Notes: generated from the sequence alone by a model not told the origin. 22,832 nt of DNA from an uncultured Acidimicrobiales bacterium (GCA_937926025.1 CALANQ010000075.1:1-22832), one strand, 5' to 3'; positions 1 through 8,969 are shown, counted from the stretch's first letter. Translations and numbers: made by a program.

Positions 1-50
1 CATACGAGATGCCTAAGTGACTGGAGTTCAGACGTGTGCTCTTCCGATCT
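1..50 (+). other. Illumina TruSeq adapter contamination
   Basis: These bases are not genomic. They read as the end of the P7 flow-cell primer (CATACGAGAT), a 6-nt index GCCTAA (reverse complement TTAGGC, which is TruSeq index 3), then the index-read adapter beginning GTGACTGGAGTTCAGACG and ending CTCTTCCGATCT. Translation gives the well-known contaminant peptides: MCSSDL on the plus strand and QIGRAHV on the minus strand. The adapter ends exactly at base 50. This marks an untrimmed contig end. Confidence 0.98.
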
Positions 51-124
51 GTTCATCGGCTACTCCGGCGGTCACCAGGCGGTACCACTCGCCGCCGCCG
101 ACCCCGCCGGAGTAGCCGATGAAC
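51..124. repeat. Inverted duplication at the contig end (likely library chimera)
   Basis: Bases 51-71 are the exact reverse complement of bases 104-124 (21 bp), separated by 32 bp. The right copy is genuine rhomboid coding sequence (residues around FIGYSGG). The left copy sits directly against the Illumina adapter and interrupts the same gene where a conserved TAGF-like motif should continue. The junction shares CCGCCGG with the genuine sequence, which suggests fold-back priming at microhomology. I read it as an artefact of library preparation, not a genomic palindrome. Confidence 0.85.
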
Positions 125-456
125 GGGTTGCCCTGGAGGTACGCGATGGACGCCCAGTCCACGTGGAACGACGTGATGGAGCCGCTCAGGTAGCCCGAGG
201 TGCCCACCACCAGGGCGCCGATCACGAACACCAGCACGTTGAGGCCCATGAGGACCTCGGTCACGATGGGCCGCTGCCGGAGCGACGCCACGCCCTGGTA
301 GACGGTCTGCGCCCCGGCCTTGGCGCACTCCGGGCAGTGGAACCCGACCGACGCCTGGTGCATGCACTGCGGGCAGATGGGTCGATCGCACCGCTGGCAG
401 ATCACCCCGGCCTGGAGGTCGGGATGGCGGTAGCAGGTCTGGTAGCCGGGGTCCAC
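72..456 (-). CDS. Rhomboid-family intramembrane serine protease, N-terminal part
   Basis: This is the first 128 or so residues of a membrane protease of the rhomboid family, which cleaves transmembrane substrates within the bilayer. Residues 8-44 form a small cysteine/histidine zinc-binding domain (C8, C20, C23, C28, C31, C41, C44, with H11 and H40) of the kind often found at the N-terminus of actinobacterial rhomboids. A first transmembrane helix follows at about 65-86. GGEWYRLVTA (about 121-130) matches the conserved rhomboid stretch before the TAGFLH motif. The catalytic GxSG serine and the histidine lie beyond the contig end. The start is GTG at 454-456, with TACCGT 8 nt upstream as a possible -10 of a leaderless transcript. 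The gene lies 49 bp after the trehalose synthase stop, on the same strand. Sequence before base 72 is chimera and adapter, so the gene is truncated by assembly, not by mutation. Confidence 0.85.
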
Positions 457-464
457 GGATGGTG

Positions 465-470
465 ACGGTA
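465..470 (-). promoter_or_regulatory. Candidate -10 box of the rhomboid gene
   Basis: TACCGT on the minus strand fits TANNNT and ends 8 nt before the GTG start. No Shine-Dalgarno sequence is visible. The spacing is slightly longer than the 6-7 nt seen at other genes here, so this is one of the weaker cases. Confidence 0.35.
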
Positions 471-505
471 GCGGGGGTCCCCAACCCGGCCGCGGTCGGC
501 TCGAG

Positions 506-2182
<1,677 letters not shown>

Positions 2183-2189
2183 GGGCGCG

Positions 2190-2195
2190 ATGGTA
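2190..2195 (-). promoter_or_regulatory. Candidate -10 box of treS (leaderless)
   Basis: TACCAT on the minus strand (TANNNT) is followed by 7 nt and then the GTG start. No Shine-Dalgarno site is seen before that GTG, which suggests transcription starts at or next to the start codon. I see no convincing -35 hexamer. Confidence 0.5.
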
Positions 2196-2448
2196 CCGAT
2201 GTGGACCCACCCCGCCGACCGGACCGCGCGGGAGCGGCCCCGCTGCCGGAGGCTCCCGGGCGCGGCGGGGGACCGTCGGGGGAGCAGGCACGGTGGCCGG
2301 CTCCCCCTCGGGTCCCGCCTCAGGACGCCGCCTCGTCCGAGGAACTGCCGGACAGGTTTCCACTGTTCACCTCCCGGCGCCACGATCTGTGTCGAAGGTC
2401 ACAGGCCGGGGACGGTCCGTGGTGGGAGCGCCACAGGCCCGCGGCTGG

Positions 2449-2454
2449 CATGCT
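2449..2454 (+). promoter_or_regulatory. Candidate -10 box of the SGNH lipoprotein gene
   Basis: CATGCT is followed by 7 nt and GTG at 2462. It keeps the A at position 2 and T at position 6 of the TANNNT motif. The same hexamer precedes the zinc-ribbon gene at 13398. If this is the promoter, the nearby ATG at 2450 is part of the -10 and is not a start codon. Confidence 0.35.
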
Positions 2455-2461
2455 CTCCGCC

Positions 2462-3421
2462 GTGCCCCGCTCCCGCCGGACCCTCCTGCGTGCCACCGTC
2501 GGCGCCCTCGCCCTCCTGGCCCTCGCCCTCACCGCCTGCGAGCCGGTGCCCACCAAGCCCGGCACGCAGCGGGTCGTGCTGCTCGGCGACTCCATCCCCA
2601 ACTGGCTCATCAAGGACGGGATGCGCGGCGTCGACCAGACGAAGATCACGCTGGTCGACGGCACCCTCGAGGCGTGCGACGGCGCCCGCAACAACCCGCC
2701 CGCCCGCGCCGTCACCGGGAAGGTCGTGCCCACCCCCGCCGCCTGCGCCAAGGGCTGGCCGTCGATGTACCCGCCGCACCTCACCATCCGCCCCGACGTC
2801 GCCGTCGTCATGACCAGCGTCCACGCCATGCTCGACCACCAGCTCAGCGGCACCTGGCGCCACCCCTGCCACACCCCGGCCCGCACCTGGTACCAGAACG
2901 ACATGGCCGAGCGGCTCACCTGGCTCAAGCGCCAGGCCGATCACGTGGTGGTCGTGCTCCCTGCCTGGATGGGCACCAACAGCGGCTGGATCATGCCCAA
3001 GGACTACGTGCTGCGGGGCGACTGCGTGCGCTCCGTCATCAAGGCGGCGGCCAAGTCCGCCGGGGTCACCGTCGTGGACTTCGGCGCCTACCTCTGCCCC
3101 GACGGCCCCAACGCCTGCAAGCCGTGGCGCACCAAGGACGGCATGCACATCGACGCCGTGCGCGCCCCGAGCGCCCTCGGGTGGCTCTCCAAGGCCGTCC
3201 TACCCCCGGCCGCCGACCCTGCGGCCGACGCCTCAGCCCCGGGGCCCGAGCCCGAGCCGACCAACCCGGCATCGACCGCCACCACCACGGTCCCGGCCCC
3301 GCCGAGCACCACCACGACGCTGCCTCCCCCGACGACCACCACGGCTTCCCCGACCACCACGTCGACCTCGGTCCCGGAGGACGCAGCGGCCGCGGCGGCG
3401 GGAGCGGCACCGGCCGCCTAG
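2462..3421 (+). CDS. Secreted SGNH/GDSL-like lipoprotein with Pro/Thr-rich tail
   Basis: This is a predicted 319-residue exported lipoprotein with an SGNH-hydrolase-like fold. The N-terminus MPRSRRTLLR plus a hydrophobic stretch and LTAC (C26) form a lipoprotein signal peptide. VVLLGDSIPNW holds the block I serine (S44), and KDGMHID (D226, H229) fits the block V DxxH pair; I see no clear block III GxN. The arrangement resembles the SGNH domains of cell-surface acyltransferase systems, so a surface glycan or lipid (de)acylase role is plausible but unproven. Residues from about 250 to the end are a low-complexity Pro/Thr/Ala tail with several TTTT runs. The frame also offers ATG at 2450 (323 residues). 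I prefer GTG at 2462 because the ATG overlaps a -10-like CATGCT and the shorter form gives a typical signal peptide. The gene converges with the nitroreductase gene 25 bp away. Confidence 0.75.
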   Translation: MPRSRRTLLRATVGALALLALALTACEPVPTKPGTQRVVLLGDSIPNWLIKDGMRGVDQTKITLVDGTLEACDGARNNPPARAVTGKVVPTPAACAKGWPSMYPPHLTIRPDVAVVMTSVHAMLDHQLSGTWRHPCHTPARTWYQNDMAERLTWLKRQADHVVVVLPAWMGTNSGWIMPKDYVLRGDCVRSVIKAAAKSAGVTVVDFGAYLCPDGPNACKPWRTKDGMHIDAVRAPSALGWLSKAVLPPAADPAADASAPGPEPEPTNPASTATTTVPAPPSTTTTLPPPTTTTASPTTTSTSVPEDAAAAAAGAAPAA

Positions 3422-3446
3422 GTCGCGCCCCGGCGGCCGTCGACCG

Positions 3447-4031
3447 TCAGTGGTCGAGCCAGGTCACGGTGGGGGCGGGGCGCTCGGGGGCCGGGGCGGT
3501 GCCGGTGGGCCAGCCCAGGTAGACGAGGGCCACGAGGTCGTGGTCGTCGTCGAGGTGGGCGAAGCGGCGGACGCAGTCCTCCAGCACCTCGGGCACCGTC
3601 GCCCAGTAGTTGCCCAGCCCGAACGATGTGGCGGCCAGCAGCAGGTTCTGCACCGCCGCCGCCACCGCGTCGCGGTCCTCCTTGGCCCGCACGGGCTGCG
3701 GGTCGACCTTCACCCACACCAGCACCACCGCGGGGCTGCGGGCGTACTTGGTGGGCAGCTTCGCCGCCTTCTCCGGCGGCACCCCGGCATCGGCCGCCAC
3801 CGCGGCCAGGGCCTCGCCCAGGCGGTAGCGGGCATCGCCGGTGATCACGGTGAAGCGCCACGGCCACGTGCGCTTGTGGTTGGGCGCCCAGGTGGCCAGC
3901 TCCAGCAGGATCGAGATCAGCTCGTCGGGGACCGGATCATCGGGATCCATCAGCAGGCTGGTCCGTCGCGTGCGGATGACCTCGTCCACGGCGGTGGGCA
4001 CGTCGAGCTCGGGGATCTGGGCGTCGGTCAC
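3447..4031 (-). CDS. Nitroreductase family protein (FMN-dependent)
   Basis: This is a 194-residue oxidoreductase of the nitroreductase superfamily, typically an FMN-bound cytoplasmic dimer using NAD(P)H to reduce nitroaromatics, quinones or similar compounds. The N-terminal TRRTSLL region and APNHKRTWPWRF match the phosphate-binding and active-site regions of the family. AAAVQNLLLAATSFGLGNYWAT is the characteristic central helix followed by the glycine-rich loop. The C-terminus ends VALVYLGWPTG, typical of the family's final strand. The start is uncertain: GTG at 4029-4031 has CACACT 6 nt upstream (a relaxed -10), while GTG at 4047-4049 would add six residues. The natural substrate cannot be told from sequence. 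It is divergent from the glycogen phosphorylase gene. Confidence 0.85.
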   Translation of the reverse strand: MTDAQIPELDVPTAVDEVIRTRRTSLLMDPDDPVPDELISILLELATWAPNHKRTWPWRFTVITGDARYRLGEALAAVAADAGVPPEKAAKLPTKYARSPAVVLVWVKVDPQPVRAKEDRDAVAAAVQNLLLAATSFGLGNYWATVPEVLEDCVRRFAHLDDDHDLVALVYLGWPTGTAPAPERPAPTVTWLDH

Positions 4032-4145
4032 CCCCTGAGTGTGCCGCACGCCGGACCCCGTCCCTCGCCCTCGATCGCGGTGGCACCAGCGATGACGGGC
4101 GCGTGAACTTCGGCCCCACCAGGTGATCCAACGCGGATCGCTCGC

Positions 4146-4151
4146 TACGGT
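4146..4151 (+). promoter_or_regulatory. Candidate -10 box of glgP (leaderless)
   Basis: TACGGT is followed by exactly 6 nt and the ATG of the phosphorylase gene. No Shine-Dalgarno site is present. A weak -35-like GTGATC lies 17 bp further upstream (4123-4128). Confidence 0.5.
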
Positions 4152-4157
4152 CGGACC

Positions 4158-6707
4158 ATGCGAGCGCTCCGGAGCTTCACCGTCCGCCCCCACCTGCCCG
4201 AGCCGCTGGCCCCGCTCGAAGAGCTGGCGATGAACCTCCGGTGGGCCTGGGACGACCGCACCCGGGACCTCTTCCGCTGGGTGGATCCCGATGCCTGGGA
4301 CGCCACCCACCACGACCCGGTGTCCATGCTGGCCACCACGTCGCCCGCCCGGCTGGCGGAGCTGGCGGCCGACCCGGCGTTCCTGCGCTTCCAGACCTCC
4401 GTGCACGAGGACCTCACCCGCTACCTGGAGGCGCCCCGCTGGTTCCAGAACCGGGAGAGCGGGCTGCGCCAGGTCGCCTACTTCTCCCCCGAGTTCGGCA
4501 TCTCCGAGGCGCTCCCCCAGTACTCCGGCGGCCTCGGCATCCTCGCCGGCGACCACCTCAAGTCCGCCAGCGACCTCGGCGTCCCGCTGGTGGGCGTAGG
4601 CCTCTTCTACCGCCACGGCTACTTCCGCCAGGGGCTGGACCAGGAGGGCTGGCAGCAGGAGCGCTTCCCGGACCAGGACCCGTTTGCCATGCCGCTCACC
4701 CTGTGCGAGGGCATCCGGGTCACGGTCGACCTGGCCGGCACGCCCATGCAGGCCCAGGTGTGGCGGGCCGACGTCGGCCGCATCCCGCTGTACCTGCTCG
4801 ACGCCGACATCGAGGAGAACCCCGACGAGATCCGGGTCGTCACCGACCGGCTCTACGGCGGCGACGTGGAGCACCGCCTCCGCCAGGAGATCCTCCTCGG
4901 CATCGGCGGCGTCCGGGCGCTGGAGGCGCTCGGCATCGACGCCCAGGTGTTCCACACCAACGAGGGGCACGCCGGCTTCCTCGGGCTGGAGCGCATGCGC
5001 CGGTCCATCGTCGACGACGGGCTCAGCTTCGACGAGGCGGTCGAGGCCACCCGCTCCGCGTCGATCTTCACGACCCACACCCCCGTGCCCGCCGGCATCG
5101 ACCGCTTCCCCCGGGCCCTCATCGAGACCTACTTCGGCGCCTGGGCCACCGAGTGCGGCATCACGGTGGACCAGCTGATGGCGCTGGGCAACCGGCCCAG
5201 CGAGAGCGCCGCCGAACCCGACGACCAGCGCTTCAACATGGCCGTCATGGGCCTCCGCCTGGCCGGCCGGTCCAACGCCGTCTCCGCCCTCCACGGCGAG
5301 GTCAGCCGGGAGATGTTCAACGAGCTGTGGCCCGACCTGGAGGTCGACGAGGTGCCCATCGGCTCGGTCACCAACGGCGTCCACAGCGGCACCTGGGTGT
5401 CTGCCGACATGACCGACCTCCTGGCCCGCAACGTCCTCCCCGACTGGGACGAGGCCGACGCCGACGCCTGGGCCCGCGTGTGGTCCACCCCCGACGACGA
5501 GCTCTGGCGGGTCAAGGAGCAGGCCCGAGCCCGGCTCGTGGCGTTCGTCCGGGAACGGGTCAAGCTGCGGGCCCTCGCCGGCGGCATCTCGGCCAGCGAG
5601 GCCACCTGGGCCGACGACCTGCTCGACCCCGGCGCCCTCACCATCGGCTTCGCCCGCCGGTTCGCCACCTACAAGCGGGCCAACCTGCTGCTGGCTCAGG
5701 CCGAGCGCCTCCAGCAGATCCTCCTCTCGCCCGACCGGCCCGTGCAGTTCGTCTTCGCCGGCAAGGCCCACCCGGCCGACGACGAGGGCAAGAAGATGAT
5801 CAGCGAGATCGTCAACTTCGCCAAGGAGCTCGGCGTCCGGCACCGGTTCGTGTTCCTCGACGACTACGACATCTCCGTCGCCCGGGCGCTGTACCAGGGC
5901 GCCGACATCTGGCTGAACACGCCCCGGCGCCCGCAAGAGGCCTGCGGCACCAGCGGCATGAAGGCCGCCCTCAACGGCACCCTCAACTGCTCGATCATGG
6001 ACGGCTGGTGGGACGAGCTGTTCGACGGTGAGAACGGCTGGGCCATCACCTCCGCCGAGGATCTCGACGACCTCGCCGCCCGGGACCGGGTCGAGGCCGA
6101 CAGCCTCTTCGACCTGCTCGAACACCAGATCGTGCCCCTCTTCTTCGACCGCCCGTCCGCCGGCGACGGCCCGAACGGCGTGCCCCACGGCTGGCTCCGC
6201 CGCGTGAAGTCCAACCTGGTCTCGCTCGGCCCGGCCGTGGTGGCCTCCCGCATGGTGCGCGACTACACCGCCCAGCTGTACGAGCCCACCGCCGCTGCCG
6301 CCGAGGCGCTGCGCTCCGACGGTGCCGGCCGCGCCAAGGACCTCGCCGCCTGGAAGCAGCGGGTCCGGGCCGCCTGGGGCGGCGTGAAGATCACGTCCGT
6401 GGAGGCGGGCGACGAGCCGGCCGACCTCGGCACCGATCGGCCGGTCACCGTCACCGTGGACCTGGGCGGGCTCGCCCCCGCCGACGTGGAGGTCCAGGTG
6501 GTCCACGGCCGCGTCGCCCAGCACGACCAGCTGCAGTCCACGTCGGTCACGGTGCTCACCTGCGACGACCCGTCGGCCAGCCCCGCCACCTACTCGGGCA
6601 CGATGACCTGCACCACCCCGGGTCGCTACGGCTTCACGGTCCGGGCTCTCCCGACCCACCTCGACCTCCCCACCCCGGTCGACCTCGGCATCACCACCTG
6701 GGCCTGA
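4158..6707 (+). CDS. glgP: Glycogen (alpha-glucan) phosphorylase
   Basis: This 849-residue cytoplasmic enzyme releases glucose-1-phosphate from the non-reducing ends of glycogen or maltodextrin using phosphate and pyridoxal phosphate. It belongs to the shorter actinobacterial/archaeal-type phosphorylase family and aligns by eye with mycobacterial GlgP along its length. An N-terminal DUF3417-like segment starts ALRSFTVRPHLPEPLAPL. YSGGLGILAGDHLKSASDLG is the conserved N-domain block. HTNEGHAGFLGLERMR and THTPVPAGIDRFP follow. EACGTSGMKAALNG holds the PLP-binding lysine K602. The last 130 or so residues form a beta-rich C-terminal region. The ATG at 4158 has a TANNNT box 6 nt upstream. The gene is monocistronic and ends convergently with the enoyl-CoA hydratase gene. 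Confidence 0.96.
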   Translation: MRALRSFTVRPHLPEPLAPLEELAMNLRWAWDDRTRDLFRWVDPDAWDATHHDPVSMLATTSPARLAELAADPAFLRFQTSVHEDLTRYLEAPRWFQNRESGLRQVAYFSPEFGISEALPQYSGGLGILAGDHLKSASDLGVPLVGVGLFYRHGYFRQGLDQEGWQQERFPDQDPFAMPLTLCEGIRVTVDLAGTPMQAQVWRADVGRIPLYLLDADIEENPDEIRVVTDRLYGGDVEHRLRQEILLGIGGVRALEALGIDAQVFHTNEGHAGFLGLERMRRSIVDDGLSFDEAVEATRSASIFTTHTPVPAGIDRFPRALIETYFGAWATECGITVDQLMALGNRPSESAAEPDDQRFNMAVMGLRLAGRSNAVSALHGEVSREMFNELWPDLEVDEVPIGSVTNGVHSGTWVSADMTDLLARNVLPDWDEADADAWARVWSTPDDELWRVKEQARARLVAFVRERVKLRALAGGISASEATWADDLLDPGALTIGFARRFATYKRANLLLAQAERLQQILLSPDRPVQFVFAGKAHPADDEGKKMISEIVNFAKELGVRHRFVFLDDYDISVARALYQGADIWLNTPRRPQEACGTSGMKAALNGTLNCSIMDGWWDELFDGENGWAITSAEDLDDLAARDRVEADSLFDLLEHQIVPLFFDRPSAGDGPNGVPHGWLRRVKSNLVSLGPAVVASRMVRDYTAQLYEPTAAAAEALRSDGAGRAKDLAAWKQRVRAAWGGVKITSVEAGDEPADLGTDRPVTVTVDLGGLAPADVEVQVVHGRVAQHDQLQSTSVTVLTCDDPSASPATYSGTMTCTTPGRYGFTVRALPTHLDLPTPVDLGITTWA

Positions 6708-6723
6708 CCCGCCGTTCGGGTCA
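6705..6723. terminator. Possible bidirectional terminator hairpin
   Basis: TGACCC (6705-6710) and GGGTCA (6718-6723) form a perfect 6-bp stem with a 7-nt loop, starting at the glgP stop codon and lying between two convergent genes. There is no T-tract, so intrinsic termination would be weak. Confidence 0.35.
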
Positions 6724-6787
6724 CCGGAGCCGCCGGGGGCGGCGCGAACGACCCGAGATCGATCGACCGGTCGGGCGATCGAACGGG

Positions 6788-7573
6788 TCAGGCGCCGGTG
6801 AAGGTGGCCTTGCCGGGGCCGTGCTCCAGGAAGGAGGCGACGCCGATCTCGGCGTCGGCGGTGCCGAAGACCTCGACGAACAGGTCCTGCTCCAGGTCCA
6901 GACCGGCGGCGAGGGTGCCCTCGAGGCCCCGGTCGATGGCGGCCTTGGCCAGGGCGATGGCGGCTGACGGGCCCGCCGCCAGCTCCGTGGCCCACGCGAG
7001 CGACGCCGCTTCCAGGTCCTCGGGCTCGGTGACCCGGTCGACCAAGCCGAGGTGCAGGGCCTCGTCGGCGCTGACCTGGCGGCCGGTGAAGATCAGGTCC
7101 TTGGCCACGGCGGGGCCCACCAGACGGGGCAGGCGCTGGGTGCCGCCGCCACCCGGGATGATGCCCAGGAGGATCTCGGGCTGGCCGAGCTTGGCCTTGG
7201 TGGAGGCGATGCGGAAGTCGCACGCCAGAGCCAGCTCGCAGCCGCCGCCCAGGGCGAAGCCGGAGATGCTGGCGATGGTGGGCCGGGGCAGGGCGGCGAC
7301 GGCGTTGAACGCGTCGAGGAACAGGCCGCCGATGGAGCGGGCCTCGTCGGGGCCCTTGAACTCGGTGATGTCGGCGCCGGCGGCGAACAGGCGGTCCCCG
7401 CCGGTGAACACCACCGCACCGGGGAGGTTGTCGTTGAGGGCGTCCGCCGCGGCCCGGATCTGGCGCAGGACCTCCGAGGAGATGGCGTTGACCTTCGGGT
7501 TCTGGAGCCGGACCACCGCCACGCCATCGTCACGGCGCTCGATGCTGACCAGCGGAGACTCGGAGTCGTTCAT
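6788..7573 (-). CDS. Enoyl-CoA hydratase/isomerase family protein
   Basis: This 261-residue crotonase-superfamily enzyme probably hydrates 2-enoyl-CoA esters in fatty-acid or amino-acid catabolism. AAGADI (about 64-69) and GFALGGGCELA (about 105-115) supply the oxyanion hole. Both catalytic glutamates of true hydratases are present: E113 in GGGCE and E133 in LGQPEILLGIIPGGGG. That favours hydratase activity over isomerase or hydrolase relatives. The frame extends upstream to 7669, but that part lies in a repeat and lacks family similarity. ATG at 7571-7573 has TAGGGT 7 nt upstream and is the better start. It lies downstream of meaB on the same strand, separated by a 168-bp repeat-bearing gap, so it probably has its own promoter. 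The specific acyl-CoA substrate cannot be assigned. Confidence 0.9.
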   Translation of the reverse strand: MNDSESPLVSIERRDDGVAVVRLQNPKVNAISSEVLRQIRAAADALNDNLPGAVVFTGGDRLFAAGADITEFKGPDEARSIGGLFLDAFNAVAALPRPTIASISGFALGGGCELALACDFRIASTKAKLGQPEILLGIIPGGGGTQRLPRLVGPAVAKDLIFTGRQVSADEALHLGLVDRVTEPEDLEAASLAWATELAAGPSAAIALAKAAIDRGLEGTLAAGLDLEQDLFVEVFGTADAEIGVASFLEHGPGKATFTGA

Positions 7574-7580
7574 CCGATCG

Positions 7581-7586
7581 ACCCTA
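7581..7586 (-). promoter_or_regulatory. Candidate -10 box of the enoyl-CoA hydratase gene
   Basis: TAGGGT on the minus strand is followed by 7 nt and ATG. A purine-rich GGAGGAGG lies further upstream, too far from the ATG to act as its ribosome-binding site. Confidence 0.5.
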
Positions 7587-7635
7587 CCGGCCTCCTCCGG
7601 ACCGCCCGTCCGCCGGCCCTCCCCCGACCGCCGTG

Positions 7636-7733
7636 TGCACTCGTCCGGCTTCAGGCCGAACTGCTGCACACGCCCGCGCCCGGCGCGGCGCGTGGGTGCA
7701 GGTATCGGGCGTCAGGCCGGATTCCTGCACACC
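7636..7733. repeat. Pair of diverged palindromic repeats
   Basis: Two 37-bp copies, 7636-7672 and 7697-7733, match at 27 of 37 positions without gaps and share the core TCAGGCCG and the end TGCACAC. Each is itself an imperfect palindrome. In copy 1, CGTGTGCA (7632-7639) pairs with TGCACACG (7665-7672). In copy 2, GTGCAGG (7696-7702) pairs with CCTGCAC (7724-7730). They fill the gap between the meaB stop and the enoyl-CoA hydratase promoter, so they look like REP-type intergenic elements that may also act as a terminator for meaB. Confidence 0.65.
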
Positions 7734-7741
7734 GAGGGGTG

Positions 7742-8683
7742 CTAGGCCCCGAGGATCTGGTCGGCCGCGGACCAGGGGTCGAGCACCCCGGTCAGGAGGT
7801 CGCGTTCGATCTGCTCGCGGCGGGCGGTGCCGAGGCGGGCCTCGGCCTCGGCGCGGATGCGCTGCTCCACCACCAGGGCGAGCTCCTCGCGGAGGCGCTG
7901 CTGGCGGCGGCGGTCCAGGTCGCCGCTGCTGGTGAGGTGGTCGCGGTGGGCGCCGATGGCCTCCCACAGGGCGTCGGCCCCCTCGCCGGTGGTGCCGACC
8001 GTGGGGACCACGGGCGGCCGCCAGCCCTGCTCGCCGTGGCCCCGGGTGAGGTCGAGCATGCCCTCGATGTCGTGCACGGTCTGCGACGCGCCGTCGCGGT
8101 CGGCCTTGTTCACCACGAACACGTCGGCGATCTCCATCAGCCCGGCCTTGTTGGCCTGGACGGCGTCGCCCCATCCCGGGTTCACGACCACCACCGTGGT
8201 GTCGGCGGCGCCCGCCACCTCGACCTCGACCTGGCCGACGCCCACCGTCTCCACCAGCACCCACGGGAACCCGACGGCGTCGAGCAGGCGGATGGCCTCC
8301 CGGGTGGCGAGGGCGAGACCGCCGAGGTGGCCGCGGGTGGCCATGGAGCGGATGAACACCCCGTCGTCGAGCGCGTGGTCGTTCATGCGGGTGCGGTCGC
8401 CGAGGAGGGCACCGCCGCTGAACGGCGAGGACGGGTCGATGGCCAGGACCGAGACCCGCTCTCCCCGGCGTCGAGCGGCGCCCACCGCGGAGCTGGTGAG
8501 GGTGGACTTCCCAGCACCCGGCGCCCCGGTGATGCCGACCGTGTAGGCCCCGCCCACCTGGCCGAACACGACCCGGTTCAGGTCGTGGGAGGCGTCGTCA
8601 CCCCGCTCGATGGACGACAGCAGGCGGGCCAGCGCACGCCGGTCCCCGTTGCGCGCCGCGTCGAGCTGGTCTTCGGTGGTCAC
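7742..8683 (-). CDS. meaB: MeaB/ArgK-type GTPase (methylmalonyl-CoA mutase-associated G protein)
   Basis: This 313-residue P-loop GTPase of the MeaB/ArgK family protects and reloads B12-dependent acyl-CoA mutases such as methylmalonyl-CoA mutase. The Walker A motif is GAPGAGKST (53-61). DPSSPFSGGALLGDRTRM (about 83-100) is the family's signature switch region. ETVGVGQVEVEV (about 145-156) is the switch II-like motif, and NKAD (192-195) gives guanine specificity. A helical C-terminal dimerisation arm follows. I chose GTG at 8681-8683 because the longer frame to 8746 overlaps the NifU-like gene and adds a proline/serine-rich stretch. It lies 22 bp after the NifU-like gene and is probably co-transcribed with it. 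No mutase gene is in the window, so the partner mutase must be elsewhere. Confidence 0.92.
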   Translation of the reverse strand: MTTEDQLDAARNGDRRALARLLSSIERGDDASHDLNRVVFGQVGGAYTVGITGAPGAGKSTLTSSAVGAARRRGERVSVLAIDPSSPFSGGALLGDRTRMNDHALDDGVFIRSMATRGHLGGLALATREAIRLLDAVGFPWVLVETVGVGQVEVEVAGAADTTVVVVNPGWGDAVQANKAGLMEIADVFVVNKADRDGASQTVHDIEGMLDLTRGHGEQGWRPPVVPTVGTTGEGADALWEAIGAHRDHLTSSGDLDRRRQQRLREELALVVEQRIRAEAEARLGTARREQIERDLLTGVLDPWSAADQILGA

Positions 8684-8705
8684 GCAGGAGATGGTGCCAG
8701 GTCGC

Positions 8706-8969
8706 TCAGAGCGAGACGGCGGACTCGGTCTCGGCCGGCTCGGCACCGAACTGCTCGACGGCCGTGACGCCGGGCACCCGGTCCTTCAGGATGCGCTCCA
8801 CGCCCGCCTTGAGCGTGACCGTGGACGCAGGACAGGACACGCACGCGCCGGTGAGCTCGACGGTGACCACGCCAGTGGCCTCGTCGACGCTCTTCAGGAA
8901 GATGTCGCCGTTGTCGGCCTGGATGGCCGGGCGGATCACCTCGATGGTCTTGCGTACCTGGTCTTCCAC
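8706..8969 (-). CDS. NifU-like C-terminal domain Fe-S scaffold protein
   Basis: This 87-residue protein consists of a single NifU C-terminal (Nfu) domain, which holds and transfers iron-sulphur clusters. The CVSC motif (C43, C46) in TGACVSCPASTVTLK is the family's cluster-binding CxxC, and GVERILKDRVPGV is the following conserved helix. It is standalone, without the N-terminal IscU-like or A-type domains seen in longer Nfu proteins. Start is GTG at 8967-8969, preceded by a good Shine-Dalgarno AGAGGAG, unlike most single genes here. It heads a probable two-gene unit with meaB and is divergent from the small membrane protein gene. Confidence 0.9.
   Translation of the reverse strand: MEDQVRKTIEVIRPAIQADNGDIFLKSVDEATGVVTVELTGACVSCPASTVTLKAGVERILKDRVPGVTAVEQFGAEPAETESAVSL

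Larger units (their letters stand above)
2183..2461. other. Divergent intergenic region between treS and the SGNH lipoprotein gene
   Basis: About 280 bp separate the two divergent starts, the longest gap in the window. Both edges carry a -10-like box next to a start codon. The middle is GC-rich with no gene, clear operator or repeat that I can support. A somewhat less GC-rich stretch near 2355-2375 (GGTTTCCACTGTTCACC) could be a regulatory site, but I cannot name a factor. Confidence 0.5.

Noticed and set aside
4050..7223. Minus-strand open frame upstream of the nitroreductase that runs across glycogen phosphorylase
   Set aside because: Absence of stops here is due to GC bias. The opposite strand encodes a full conserved phosphorylase; the nitroreductase homology begins only near 4031.
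7574..7669. N-terminal extension of the enoyl-CoA hydratase frame (MQQFGLKPDE...)
   Set aside because: It translates the palindromic repeat and lies upstream of a good TANNNT-ATG start; the family begins near MNDSES.
7636..7733. Possible CRISPR or two-repeat array
   Set aside because: Only two diverged palindromic copies with one GC-rich 24-bp spacer and no cas genes nearby.
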